A stretch of DNA of 64,000 nucleotides, taken from the NCBI GenBank assembly GCA_030248195.1, contig JASAND010026316.1, positions 1 through 64,000 on the forward strand, written 5' to 3'. Within the stretch, counting starts at the first letter, position 1. Each line of letters begins with the position of its first letter. This document shows positions 24,688-36,972 of this stretch, piece after piece. Under the pieces are notes generated by a model, which did not search any database, had not been told where the DNA came from, and was given only the letters and a program-made list of their open reading frames with translations. Origin of the DNA: Trissonchulus latispiculum (Eukaryota; Nematoda; Enoplea; Enoplida; Ironidae). Made by a program: the position numbers and the translations under genes.

Positions 24688-25835
24688 CAGGGTATTTTTT
24701 AGGGATTTTTTCCAGGGGGGGAGGAGATTTTTTTGCAAAGATAATGGTATTTTTTGGCACATGGTGAACCGCAAAAAGTTCTCAAACTTAAATGGCTATA
24801 CTACTTACTTTAAGATACTTTAAGATGAAGACAGCCATGGCTGATCAGTAAAAATTGGTGGCTGTGCGTTTGTCCGGCTCCGTTGTATATAATGTCATAA
24901 ATCCACAGATATATACCCGAGAATCCCGCTGTCTTCAACCAGACGTAACCAGCAATAGCAGCAGCTGCAGCTACACGGCAGTTACCACAAGGACACAAGA
25001 AGATTCAGGGCAAACAGCAAGCCATTCGCCCACTGGGAAAACTGTCCATATAAGGCCCGGTAATACCCTGAACCAAAGGACAGAAGGGGTAATTGCACCC
25101 AGACGGGTCCACAGAGACCCTCCCCCATTTTTACCAAAATCCAATACAAGTTCCAACCACTGATGACTTCCTTGGACAGTTCTCTTGTAGTAAAAGATGT
25201 CAGGGTAAATTGCATGAGCAGCAGCGCAGCCACATCCCGGGATCCGGACATATATACACAAAAGGAGATACAAGGCAACACAGACAGTATCACCGTTCAA
25301 CCACTGGGAAAACTGTCCTTATAAGGCCCGGTAATACCCTGAACCAAAGGGACAGAAGGGGTAATTTCACCCAGACGGGACCACAGAGTCCCTCCCCCAT
25401 TTTTAACCATAATGGATTCGGGTGCCGACCATTAGTGACTCCTGGAACAGCGACTCGCAGCAGAAAGATGCCAGGATTTTGCGGACGGAACCCGGGAGGG
25501 GAAGTGGCAGATAATTCTCCAGTACTGGGACCCGAAGGAGTGACATTACGAGAAGCAGAGGTCACCTTTAGCAAAGCTAACCCAGTAGTAGCGGCAGTAG
25601 AAACAACTGACTGCACCAGCTGACGACCACTAAGGCGCTGCGCCGCCGATTTTACGAAAACCGGCGAAGCCGAAAATTTTTGAAAATTGGCCTATTTTTG
25701 GCAAAAATTTGGACCTCCAAAAAATACCGAGGGGGGGGGTAAGCAAAAATCCCGGGAGGGGGCGATTTCGGAGGGGAGGCATTTTCGGGGAGGGGGGAAG
25801 GTCAATTTCGGCCCCCCCCCTGTAAAAATACCCTG
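24688..25835. mobile_element. 1.15-kb CAGGGTATTTTT element, right-arm copy
   Basis: Mirror of 18,034-19,182. The open frame on the plus strand is longer here (25,093-25,623) because of small differences from the left copy. Confidence 0.7.
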
Positions 25836-26235
25836 CTTCTGTTTGGTTCTTGACGTGATTTGGCTTCCAAAAGTCTCTTTCTTTGTTAATTTATACTGAT
25901 TGTTTTTAATCCACACGCATGACCACTTCACCATAATGACCGCTGTAGACTTCTTGGTCAGTACAGACACCGAATAAATATTTGACACGGCAGATGTAAA
26001 AAGCCACTAGGATAGCCGACAAAAATTTCGGAGGGGCAAGCCAAACTTTTTCTAAGATTTGAGCTGAAGCTGAACTCTGTGGAGTCCAATTTCAAGTCCA
26101 AACTGGTGTTATTGAGGTATTTTCGTGTAAAATGCCCCCCCCCCCCCACGGGGAAAAATCCACGGGATGGAAATTTTTTTTTTTTTTTCTTTTTAGTATT
26201 TTATATATATACGTATAGTGGAGTTTTGGTTTTAG

Positions 26236-26379
26236 GTGAAGAGGGAATTCCCTGTCTCACTGCTCAATCCCTCCGAAAAAGAATTTTGGGGAACATGAAA
26301 CCGGAGGTGATTGAGGAGAGACGTCAGGTTCTTATGAATTGGTGCAGCAGGTTCTGCAGCATCCTCATGTTCTTAACAG
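26236..26379 (+). pseudogene. SGK3: SGK3-like PX exon, frameshifted right-arm copy
   Basis: Homologous to 17,554-17,699, keeping the IPPKR-equivalent segment and EVIEERRQ. It is 144 nt against 146 and carries several small indels, for example around the CCTCCGAAAAAGA run. Part of it is out of frame. Homopolymer-associated indels suggest that consensus error is as likely as true decay. Confidence 0.75.
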
Positions 26380-27829
26380 GTTTGACTGTTATCTTTTCTT
26401 TTTAGTTTCCCTTTTATTTTTTGTAGCATGATGTTGAACGACCCAGCTAGAGCATAACGTAACGGGTTGAATGAGTATTATCACGGGGCGCGAGAGCGAC
26501 CCCCTATAATATGGGTGTATTAAAAGGCGCGCGCGGCCTTTTCAGACTCGCTAGAGCACCGTGCCAGCTGAATACTGAACGAAACTAGATGTTTGGTATC
26601 GTTGGAATCCACACACAACGAGTACAACAAGTTGCAAAAAGTTTTGGTCAAAATTACAACCTAGAAAATTTTCGCTTCGGGACAAGTTAGGTCCGTTTTT
26701 TTCTGTGTAAGTCACGCCGGAAAATGCAATTTTGTGCAGAGGTGTTTGAAAGATGTGGACGTTTTCAGCCGGAAAGGTTTATATTTTCTGAATGCCGATA
26801 TGGTCCCATGTGCCCCGCGCTATACATGTACCTCCCACCTGTGCGACCGGCCAAAAGTGGCCTACGCCGTTTTTGGCCAAAAAACGGCCATTTAGTGTGT
26901 CAGGGTTCAGGGAACAAGCTAGAGAGACGCGGCTTGTTGCATAAGAAACATTGGGTTGGGTAGCGTGTCACAACGTTGGCCGATTTTTTGATTAAGGTCC
27001 TGTACCGTTCAGGCTGCCGGCTCAGAGGAAGTAGGTCCAAATGACCATTTTCTGGAAAAAATTAAGTCCCAACTCCATAGAAAACAGTTAAAAAGAGACC
27101 TAAATACGCTGTTTTTAGGCCATTTAGCGAGACGCATATAAGGGTTATCAGGGTCGCTGAACACGGTGAGCATAGTCGCAGCGGTGTGCGGTGCTGCTAT
27201 CGTGCTGGTACTGGTTGTGCAGCAACCATAGCACGCTGTCTGTAGACCTACTGTAAATGAGCTAAACATATGAAACTTGGTGATAATTGCGTCTGTCGTA
27301 AGGGGGATTGGTAGCTATGTTGGTTAGTGCACTCTCCCGCTTCCACCGTGCTGTACGTGCTGTCCCAAACACAGCACCGTCGATAACACGTTATTAAGTC
27401 GGCAATGGTATTTGAAATTCGGCATACGTACAGATAGTTTAGGACATGACCAACTATTATAGATACGTTGTTCAGCGAAGCTAGTACACCCATATTAGTG
27501 CGCTTTAACCTAGTCCTCCTAGCATGAAACTTCAATCTCTTCCTATATTCTATATAACGTTTTAAAACCTGGTCCTGTGTCCGCTTAAAACCTAATGTCA
27601 CCCATATTGCATTTTTCATGCTCCATCGGAGCATTTTTATTCTTGTACGTATATATTTCGATTAAGGCAAGCTGTACTGTATCGTATTTAGTGGTTGTTG
27701 CTCCCGCCCTTCCGTTCTGGCAATAAGTTGCTCGATTCCCGGTGGAAACTGTGAAAGCTGTCACTTTTGAAATTTTTATCAGTTATGTTATTAAAACGAC
27801 ATACATATATATAAATGTTATATACATAT

Positions 27830-30800
27830 CATGGGGTGACGCTCGGACAGCACTTACAATGCATGAGCTAAAAACGGTGAATATCTGGCATTACTGAAAA
27901 CGTTAATTAAGCAAAACTAATTAACGGTAAAGAGTTGAGAGAAAATTTGTATTTCGGAAATCTCCACAGTACTTTCGAGAATGACCAAACTTGCTATGAA
28001 CACGAAAAAAATAGACTTTCTGACACTTTTGTATGTGTGGGGCACTACCACATTTGTGTTAAAATGTACCACACTACAGTACCGTGCTACAGTAGTCTAC
28101 AACGAATTTTCGCCGAAATATTGTAGTGTGCTCTACTGTACTGTACAATATGCTGTTAACATGGCCATGAACCTGTTCTATTGATTATTTTTGCCAATTT
28201 GCTCTAGCATACGAGTTGCAAGACAATCTAGACATGGAATTTACAACGACTGAATACTGAAATTTTCAGCGGCAACATAGAAAAATTGTCAAAAAGTCAT
28301 CTAAAATTGCGTTTTTCAGCCGACTGGTGATGCGCGCCTTATGAACAAATCGAGACCATATCTACGAAAACGATGAAACACCCTCGCCGAGACCGACCGA
28401 GATGAACCCTCGGAGAGCATGGCATCCCTATTCCTAAACGGGAAAGTCCCCAAAAAACAACTTTTCGGCCATTTTGGTGAACCCTTGCCCTTATGAAATC
28501 GAGATAAGCGGCGATGAGCATATCGCCGAGAACCGACAGATGTGACCCTCGGCACACGTGGCCGTTTCCTCGCCCGGGAGGTCAAGCGGGAAAAGTGGAG
28601 CAGCTGTTTTCGGCCGACAATTGGTCCCAGCGTCTCGCCAAGAAAGAGATGTAAACACGACCAATAAACGCGACCGACACGGACTCGAACTACATGGCCG
28701 CCCGTGGTTTCCTCATCTTGGGGTCAAAGTTGGAAAATCCCCAAGACAGCTATTTTCGGAATTTGGTGGACACCTAAACCCTGCCCGTAATCGTCACGAG
28801 GTCGCATTGGCGCGCGCGACCGCTGCCGGTGCCGTCGAAGGACCGACGATGTTGACCGCGATGGTTCACTAATATTCGTCGAAAATGATAAGAACGGGTT
28901 GTGGGGTCACGGTAGATCGATAACATCGCTCGATGGTGTGCAACCGTGATGACACTCAATTCGCACTACTTCCTCGGGCTGGTCCGACGCTGATCAAGCC
29001 GAGCTTAAAACGGCGTTTTAACGTTGTGTAGTATATAGTAAATCCCTACGCTCATTTCAATGAAGCCGGCGTGGAGCCTGTCACTACTGGCTTCGGGCGT
29101 TTGTATATAACGGCGTTTTTGGGTTGGTCGGCTATGGTATCGCTGCGTCGTTTATGGGCATATTGCGACCGTGGAATGCCACTGGTCGCCGCGCCGAGCT
29201 GTGCGACCGCGGTCAAACGGCCTAAAACTTCTTCCAACATTTGGTCGGGGTCTGGGGGGATCGTAATATTTTGGGCTATGCGGCGTGGAGGCGCGGTTGT
29301 CGGTCTGTCGCTGGTATAACCCCTAGAGGTTTTGGGTTTTGGTGGTTCCTTGGATCGCACATCCGCGTGTATGCGACGTGGAAGGTAGTGGTCACTATGC
29401 TTCGGGCTTGTGTTCGCGGTCCAGTATTTTAAAACGGCGTTTTCGGCGTTTTGGCGGGGGCATATGGTAGGCTCGACTTGCGCTCGTTTTGATGGACACC
29501 TGCCAGCAAACGGGGGAAGGGGGGTGTCTGCTGGGGGGTATCGCTGATCAAAACTGACATAGAGACCGGACGGACACCTGAAAAGTTTTGAAATTTTAAG
29601 GTTTCATATGAAATTGAAAATCGACGCGCACCTTCATTTTCCAGTGAACATTTGCGGTCGTGGGCGTTCCGCCTGGTGCCTGATGGGGGTATTCTGCTGG
29701 TTATATATTCATACGCATTCTTGTTCCTGTTTATTTTTGTTTTGTCGGAGCCGTCGTGGCGTATATTGCCGCCGTGAGTGTTTCACTGGTCCTATGCTGG
29801 GGGCGCTCTGCTGGTTGGGGCGTTTTGGGTTTGACGCGGAGCTATGTAGTCGCCGCTCTCGATGGACGCTGCGGGCGCGTGGGGGCCGCAGCCTGGGACG
29901 CCAGGGTCTGAGGACCGCGTGCACCTGGTTTGACGGGCTTCTGTGATGTCGGCTAAGCTGGTTTGGATGCGGTGCGGTCCATGGAGTGTTGGACAGTTCT
30001 TGTCAGCTGCCGCCGCTGTTAATGACACCGCTGAGTTTTCGACGTTTCTGGCCGTTGTTCATATCGTCGTCGACTACGCCTCGTAATGGTATATTGCGCG
30101 TGGAGTGCCGCGGTGGTATTTCGAGCTTTGACCGCTGGTATGACTTCATGCACGCCTCAGGTTTAGATAGCCTCTATAATACAATCGACACTGTTCGTGC
30201 TGTATTATGGTGCCGCGGTCTATCCTCGGGCCCTGACGCTGATCACGGCTATGACTGGCGCGTTTGAGTTTTCGCATGTTTATATATGATGTCGACGCTT
30301 CGTTTCGATGACATGTACCGACCGTGATGTTGCTGATACCCGCGTCGAGGCTATTGACCGCTGGTCAAATGCCTAGCTGGCTGCCGGTTTCAGTCGATAA
30401 ACGACTGGTAAATCGACTATTTTCAATGGGCATGAATTGGCCGTGTATGTTATATGTATTGACTGGTTGGAAAATCAAAAAAACGAGTTGTTAGGTTTAT
30501 GGGATATATGTTCGACTAGTGTTTATGATATTGGGTTAAATGCTGGTATATACTGGGGGATCTGCTGATGAACCCTAAATTTTTGGATGCTCGGGGGCAT
30601 ATATAGTAAATCGATTACCTCATTAAAGAGCATACGCCGAACCGAACGGTTGGAGACCCCGGGCGGCTGGCGCGGGTCCCGCGCGGTATGTTAGTCCCCA
30701 AACAGGGGGGGGTCCTGTGTGGTAATAGATCGAGTAGTTTGTTCCCGTGTCAACAGTATGTCGGAACATGGGTACTCATGATCACATCGTAAGATGCAAT

Positions 30801-31290
30801 TGAGCTAAGGCAGCATTTAAATACGTAAAAGACAAGTTAAAATATTAATATGGGATCTTGGTGGTAAGCAAATATGAGCACTCCTGGGTTCCTTCAAAAC
30901 CGTGGTGAAACATAAAATTGCTCGTGAGGTCAAGAAATGTCGACTAAAATGTTATACATCTCCTGACCTAAACCCCACATAGTCCTATAAAGACAACTCT
31001 TGGTCTGTGATTCAGGGGTGTTATGTTTTTTTTTGGTTGTTGTGGTTGTGTATTGATTTTGTTTTGATGTGGTTGTTGTGGTTTGGTGAGCTTGAAGACA
31101 AGTCATTTAAGTGGCTGTAAACGAGACGTCAATATAGGCCAAGGTATTAAAAATTAAATCTTGTCTTTTAGACTTAAAAATGCTAACTCATAGTAAAACG
31201 TGCAGAATCTTGTCTTCTACCATTTAGGGCTCACTGTAAAATTATTTTTTAACTCGCTTTTCATGCTCCTTAGTCTTTGCATTGTACTGC
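27830..31290. other. Right-arm-specific insertion of distinct composition
   Basis: Left-arm homology stops at about 27,825 (left 16,165) and resumes at about 31,295 (left 16,150), inside a TA-rich intron tract. The 3.4 kb between is richer in G, C and CpG than its surroundings. It is A/C-rich up to about 29,000 and G/T-rich afterwards (recurrent CGGCGTTTT). Short open frames occur, for example 102 codons at 29,052-29,360 minus, but none is recognisable. The exon at 31,348 just beyond it is also degraded. Confidence 0.7.
28330..28800. repeat. Degenerate tandem repeat of about 170 bp
   Basis: Three successive blocks share the order GTGGTTTCC or GGCATCCC, then GGGNAAAGT.CCCCAA, then CAGCTNTTTTCGG, then TTTGGTGNACNC, then CCTNNCCC. 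They begin near 28,410, 28,560 and 28,695. Identity is low, with many indels. Confidence 0.5.
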
Positions 31291-31347
31291 ACTTGTATAT
31301 ATATATATATTCTTGTATCTTGTTATATTTTTGTTTTGTTTCGTCAG

Positions 31348-31416
31348 CGTACTGAAATTTCCGCTTAGGGAGGGGGTGGACCTGGCTTCTTAAGACTTGG
31401 TCCATTCAGAGAACAG
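31348..31416 (+). pseudogene. SGK3: Degraded SGK3-like linker exon, right arm
   Basis: The upstream intron sequence (ATCTTGTTATATTTTTGTTT and the pyrimidine tract) matches the left arm exactly. The exon itself is then scrambled: pieces equivalent to GATCCTGGCTGG and CTTGGTCC are recognisable, but about 30 nt are missing and the frame is lost. The left-arm counterpart is 16,009-16,108. Confidence 0.6.
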
Positions 31417-32076
31417 GTGGAAAAGCCCTTTTCTACGTACAATGTACTCACATAGAGAAGTTTGTGTTTCCTTCTTGCTTTGCTTCGAAAGTGTATAAAT
31501 AGCGACATGACACGAACATCGAATCTAACGAAAAATTGAAGTAAGGTTATCTAAAAAGATTTTCAGGACACTAAAGGAGAACTGAAAATTGGAGTGCATA
31601 TGTTCCGACGGTTGTTTACACGTCATAACGTAACTTTGTTTACAATACAGCACACTCTCTCGTATAGTTCAGAGCTGTTGATTTCGATTTTCAATTTGAT
31701 AAAGGTGAGTGAACTTCCTCTGGGCGGTTTAGCTGTGGTTTATGGAGTAAACGTTTTCCTCACTATCCTGGACTCTCACTCATTTGAACTAAAACCTAAT
31801 CTGGATAAGTCATACGCTTGGATTAGATCTATACGTGTTAGTTTAGGGATATCCCAGTTAACCCTGATTTAGCAGTTAATAGGATTGACCCTAAAAGGTA
31901 CGATGGTCGCGAAATTTGCATGTTTGACGAGATACGTATAACAATATTTTTCGATTTATCGAAACTACGTACGTAGTCGTGCTGGATTCGTGAAGTTCTT
32001 TGAGCTGACGAACTTGGTGCAGTGGTCTTCTTTTTGCATGAATGAATGAACGAATGAATATTCTACTTTTTTTCAG

Positions 32077-32132
32077 GAAAGCTCTCCTACCGAAGCGAAC
32101 AAATTTGACCTTGGTTCAACCGAGAAATGTCA
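32077..32132 (+). CDS. SGK3: SGK3-like linker exon
   Basis: 56 nt between TTTTTTCAG and GTAAGT. It encodes ESSPTEANKFDLGSTEKC plus two bases of the next codon. It lies between the PX domain and the kinase domain, in the position of the Ser-rich linker of SGK3. Confidence 0.8.
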
Positions 32133-32258
32133 GTAAGTATAGAAAGTTTTCCGTTTTAGCCAATTTTTTGCTGTTGCAATAATTTTCTGATTTTGAATTT
32201 TGTTGATTGTTGTGTATTAGGTAATGAATTTACTAACTTGTTTTTATGATTTTTTCAG

Positions 32259-32316
32259 GGCATCACCCTTTGACTTTGAATTTTTGAAAGTGATTGGAAA
32301 GGGCAGTTTTGGAAAG
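32259..32316 (+). CDS. SGK3: SGK3-like exon, kinase glycine-rich loop
   Basis: 58 nt after TTTTTTCAG. It encodes ASPFDFEFLKVIGKGSFGK, closely resembling the start of SGK kinase domains and containing the ATP-binding GxGxFG loop. The left arm reads Ser for the first Phe (TCT against TTT). Confidence 0.92.
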
Positions 32317-32439
32317 GTATAGTAATAAGTGATACACTCATATCATGTTTACTACGTAAGAGAGATACAGTCAAAACAGCTACCAGTCCACGAATTCGAG
32401 ATGATACAATGAAATTCAAATAAGATTATAATCAAAACT

Positions 32440-33142
32440 TAGACAGCCAGAGTCAGACCAACCTTTTTCCGCTACCGGTTTCGAGGCTCCACGGTGGACC
32501 TTTTCTTTTGGCGATCCTTCGCACGCTGCAATCGTTCCTGGGGGGGTCAAATTCCGGGGGTTCCAAGTCCGCGTGAATAGGCAAATTGGAAAATTGGGGG
32601 CTTTGGGATGGTAGAAATCCGGGGAGAGCTGGGAGGGTTCCAAACTGGTGTTGTTACTGTTGTTGTCGTCGACCGCTGCTGAATGGATGCAATACCAAAT
32701 GTCCCGGGAGGTGGGGATTTGTTTTTGCGAGGGACGGTTTCCCAGTTAATTCCAAAAGGATAATCCGAAAAGAGTTAACTAATCCACCACTGTTCCGTCC
32801 TCTTCCGTGTGGTTACGTCGTCCGCCGAATCGATCACCGTAACAAGCAGATCGTGTAAATTACGGTTATGACTGCTAAAATCACACAAAAACGGCTTACT
32901 AGCATCCATTCAGCAGCGGTCGACGACAACAACAGTAACAACACCAATTTGGAATCTTCCCAGCACCCGCTCTCCCAGCAGAATTCCTACCCTCCCAAAG
33001 ACCCCAGTTTTCCAATTTGCCTTGGATCCCCCGGAATTTGATCCCCCAGGAACGATTGCAGCGTGCGAAGGATCGCCAAAAGAAAAGGTCCACCGTGGAG
33101 CCTCGAAACCGGTAGCGGAATAAGGTTGGTCTGACTCTGGGT
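32440..33142. mobile_element. Inverted-repeat element with protein-like arms, right-arm copy
   Basis: Mirror of 14,268-14,962. Arms near 32,440-32,690 and 32,900-33,142 pair with each other, with the same basic QERLQRAKDRQKK segment. Confidence 0.65.
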
Positions 33143-34001
33143 GTCTACGTTTTGTTTACTTACTTGTTTACTGTGTAGTTAGCCTTAGTTTACATCCAAT
33201 TATAAAATTTTAAAAGATTTTGTACTTAGTTGCTCTTATTGCTGTTTGGTACGTATTGACTAAAGATTAATATTATATAGCTGAGTTTATTCGAGTGTGG
33301 CCCCACATAAACACTCTTCCCCCCCAAAAACGTCCCCCTCCCCAAAATTGCCCCCCTCCCCAAAGTGGGTGCCCCTTTTGGTACCAACTTTTGCCCTGAC
33401 GAAATCGCTCAGAATGCCAAATTTTCAAAAATTTTCCGGCTTCTCCGGAGATGTTTAGTCGATTTTCACCGATTTAAGCACTATTTTTGAACCAAAACTT
33501 TTTTGGGGATTACTATAAAAATAACGCAATTTTTAGCATGTTTTTAGAAAAATTATCGCCCCCACCCAAGAATGACTCGCCCCAAAAGGGCCCCTCAATG
33601 AGACACCCATTTTTGTATGTCTAATTTTATAGTTATGAACCTTCTCCGCCGCCAAATTTTTCTCTTTCGACGTTTTTGACTAACCACTTATAAGTAGAAA
33701 ACTCTGCACTATTGGAGAACGTAGACCACTGTCTTTCTGGTTGTCTTTATGGTTTTAAAGATGTGTGTCTTAGTCACCCTGGGGAGAAGAAACTGAATGG
33801 AGGGGGTGGGGCAAGACCAAGGTAATAGACCTAAATTTTTCGTCGAAAAAATAATTTTACGATGCTTGGGGCTGCCAAAAAGTGGCTGAAAATGCCACGA
33901 CAAGAAATATGATATGGGTTGGTGAAGGTTGCTTCATGAATATTTTTTATGTTCCTGGTTTGCTGCTTTTGTGTATGTACGTTTTTCTGCTGTTGTCTAA
34001 G

Positions 34002-34217
34002 GTGTATGTTGGACGTCATAAGCAGGAGGAAAGGATCTATGCCATCAAAGTGATACAGAAATCCTTGATCACAAAACGAAATGAAATTCGACACATCATG
34101 TGTGAGCGAAATGTCCTGCTGAAAAATCTACAGCATCCATTCCTGGTGGGACTGCAGTACAGTTTCCAGACTCCCAATCGCCTGTACTATGTCCTGGATT
34201 ATGTTAACGGTGGTGAG
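34002..34217 (+). CDS. SGK3: SGK3-like exon, kinase N-lobe
   Basis: 216 nt, 72 codons. It encodes VYVGRHKQEERIYAIKVIQK, with the VAIK-type catalytic lysine, then the helix C segment IMCERNVLL with its glutamate. It continues through HPFLVGLQYSFQT to the hinge LDYVNGGE. Flanking sites are CTAAG and GTATGG. Reading continues as open frame into the preceding intron without support as coding sequence. Confidence 0.95.
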
Positions 34218-34490
34218 GTATGGAATAGAAGCGGAACAGAGGATTTCCTTGCTTTTTAGTTTTTTCCGACTGCTCATTTGCATATGGAGGTTTCACCAGC
34301 CGTTGTTTTACTGGGATGGTGTGGGGAGCTTTCAATGTCCCCCCCACCCTTCCCAGTCGTAAAAAGCTCCCCATAACTATTGACATCCACGCCCCAAAAA
34401 TTGTCGAAGTTATTAAAAAGTATTTTCTATCCCATCTTCCAATCGTCTGGCAAGAGGCATATGAAACGGTTTCATTTGTTATCCATTGTC

Positions 34491-34900
34491 CTGGGCTTAT
34501 TCTAGTGGAGGGGGGGGGGGTGAGGCCCCTCATAAACACCCTCCCCCCCAAAAATCGTTCCCCCCCCCAAAAACCGCCCCCCCCCCAAACACAGTGGGTG
34601 CCCCTTTTGGTACCAACTTTTGCCCTGAAACAATCGCTCAGAAGGCCAAATTTTCAAAAATTTTCCGGCTTCGCCGGACATTTTTACTCAGCTTTTGCCC
34701 TTTTCAACACTAAATCTGCTTATTTTTGCTATAAAAATCAACTTTTATAGTATATGCCAGAAAAACAGCGCTATTTTTAGCATATTTTTCGAAAAATTTT
34801 CGCCCCCCCCCCCCACAAATTAATTGGCCCCCGCACCTTTTTGGGGGCCCCCCCCCAAGAAGCCCCCCCCCCCAAGAAAAAATCCCTAGAATAAGCCCAG
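34491..34900. mobile_element. Poly-G MITE with TTGTC target duplication, right-arm copy
   Basis: Mirror of 12,507-12,920. Ends CTGGGCTTATTCTAG and CTAGAATAAGCCCAG, flanked by TTGTC on both sides (34,486-34,490; 34,901-34,905). Confidence 0.88.
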
Positions 34901-35107
34901 TTGTCTTGTCATACATTCTTTAGTGGAGCTGTCTTAGCGATTTTTTCATGTCCCAGTTTATTAGGCACTTATTATGAATTAAACAGAATGAAAAACATGA
35001 TAATCGAGTCAGAGCGTTAAGTTTTTCACGAAGGACATTTTCGTAGAGATTTTTTATTTATGAAACTATAATTTGCTGTTTTTGTTACCCTTTTTTCTTT
35101 TTTGCAG

Positions 35108-35220
35108 CTGTTTTTTCACCTCCAACGAGAGCATCGGTTTTCGGAACCCCGGGCTCGCTTCTATACTGCAGAAATTGCCAGTGCCATTGGCTATCTACAT
35201 TCCAATAATATAATTTACAG
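35108..35220 (+). CDS. SGK3: SGK3-like exon, kinase helices D-E
   Basis: 113 nt after TTTTTTGCAG. It encodes [19 protein letters not shown], then [12 protein letters not shown] and NNIIY, leading to the catalytic-loop arginine split across the intron. Confidence 0.95.
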
Positions 35221-35470
35221 GTATCAATGGGTTGATAGTTTCTGTGGGGTGCTTGTTAACATGCATAGTTCTCCTATTCTGTTTGGTAGATTTTTAGTTT
35301 GTTGTAGGAAGTTAAGAAAAAGATGATATTTGGTGTTGTTCGCATTATTGTTAACTTTGTTGCAAGTTAGATTATGTTGTTTTAGGAACGTTGGATGTTA
35401 TATTATTTTTGTGAATAAAGGAGGCAGTTGTTAAAAGCATCTGTTCAATTTTTTGTTCTTTGTTCTTTAG

Positions 35471-35507
35471 AGATCTGAAGCCTGAGAATCTGCTACTTGA
35501 CTCAGAG
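35471..35507 (+). CDS. SGK3: SGK3-like micro-exon, catalytic loop
   Basis: 37 nt between TTCTTTAG and GTGAGC. Completes the arginine and encodes DLKPENLLLDSE, the catalytic Asp and Lys loop of AGC kinases. Confidence 0.95.
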
Positions 35508-35773
35508 GTGAGCACGCTCTTTTTATTTTATAAAAGATGTTCATAAACTTTGCGTATTGTTTTTCGTTATTTTTTTGCTGAAAATGTTTGTGGGCAGGCT
35601 TCCAAATTTTAGATCATAGAGAATAATTAATTTTATGTTAACATTTGATTCATTTTAACAATTTTAATGTGAGCATTTCGTTTTTACTGCAAGATAAGGT
35701 TATTTTGCGATCAGTTTGTTTTGTTACCGGAGTAGGATTCTTTTGTAATTCTTTTTGTTTGCTTTGCATATAG

Positions 35774-35869
<96 letters not shown>

Positions 35870-36088
35870 TAGTTGTTATGCTTGTAGTTTGCTGTTACTT
35901 TTCTGTTAACTTTTCTGTTTTTTTCATTTAGAATTTTTGACTAGTCATTGACGCAAGGTATTTCCTAGGGTTTCCCATGGAAAAATACCTGGAACTTCAG
36001 GATAAGGATCCTGTTGGTGATTGACTATTATGCTTTGTAGCGTTGTTGTCCGGTCGGCTTTAAAAATTTAAATTAAAAATTATTTTAA

Positions 36089-36241
<153 letters not shown>

Positions 36242-36805
36242 TAACAAGAACAAGTCATTGTCATTTTTTCGACGTATCAGTGTTTATACGGTTAAAAGTA
36301 CACATGTACAAAGTTAAAAGTACACTGTATGTCCAGCATAAATTTTCGACCATGGCTAAACGCCCGAATTTTCAGTTGCAGTTTTCTGTAACTAATTTTT
36401 TCAGTTACAGAAAACACTGATATCTGGTGCTGACTTCTCGAACAGTTCAGTTTTTGTTAGTTGGGTACGGAAACGTAGCAGCAGTGAGCGAGTGCTGGTA
36501 CTAGAGCCGGCTCTAACCTGCCGCGTCTTGTGGGAGAAGGAAAGACCGCTTTCTACTGCTGAACTCAATAATCCTCCTTTTCTTTCTCAACATTTCTTAT
36601 GTACGCATGTACGTATTCAGAGATAACGGATAAGAATAGTGTCCAAAGCTGCAGTATTTCTACATTGATTGGAATATTTTCAGAATTACAAGAGTGATTT
36701 GGATTTTGTTTTGTTTTTTACTTTGAGGCCGCGGAGCAGCAACCTGATTATTTTACTTTTGATAAATTAAGTTTGCTCAACTTTGTGTTTTTTGCTGACT
36801 TTTAG

Positions 36806-36913
36806 CCGCCATTCTACAGCCGTGATCACAAGCGTATGTATGAGAGTATCCTGCACAGTCCTTTGGAGATTCGTGCCATTGTCAGCATGACCGGGCGGGA
36901 ATTGCTCAAAGGG
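36806..36913 (+). CDS. SGK3: SGK3-like exon, kinase C-lobe
   Basis: 108 nt, 36 codons. It starts PPFYSRDHKRMYESILHSPL and ends RELLKG, with donor GTAAGG. The left-arm counterpart (10,486-10,597) is out of frame. Confidence 0.9.
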
Positions 36914-36972
36914 GTAAGGGGTTTTAACATAAACCTAATTTTTCTCTCGCTGTCTTGTTGCTCACTAATTCT

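Noticed and set aside
24971..25623. Open frames of 103-176 codons inside the CAGGGTATTTT element
   Set aside because: No recognisable domain, frames exist on both strands over the same repeat, and the two arms differ in length. Not called as genes.
29608..30267. Open frames of 93-112 codons in the right-arm insertion
   Set aside because: GC-rich sequence yields long chance frames. No domain and no splice context.
33882..34001. A 42-codon hydrophobic extension upstream of the kinase N-lobe exon, resembling a membrane segment
   Set aside because: It is intron sequence read through. The acceptor site at 34,001 and the phase with the preceding GKGSFGK exon fix the exon start.
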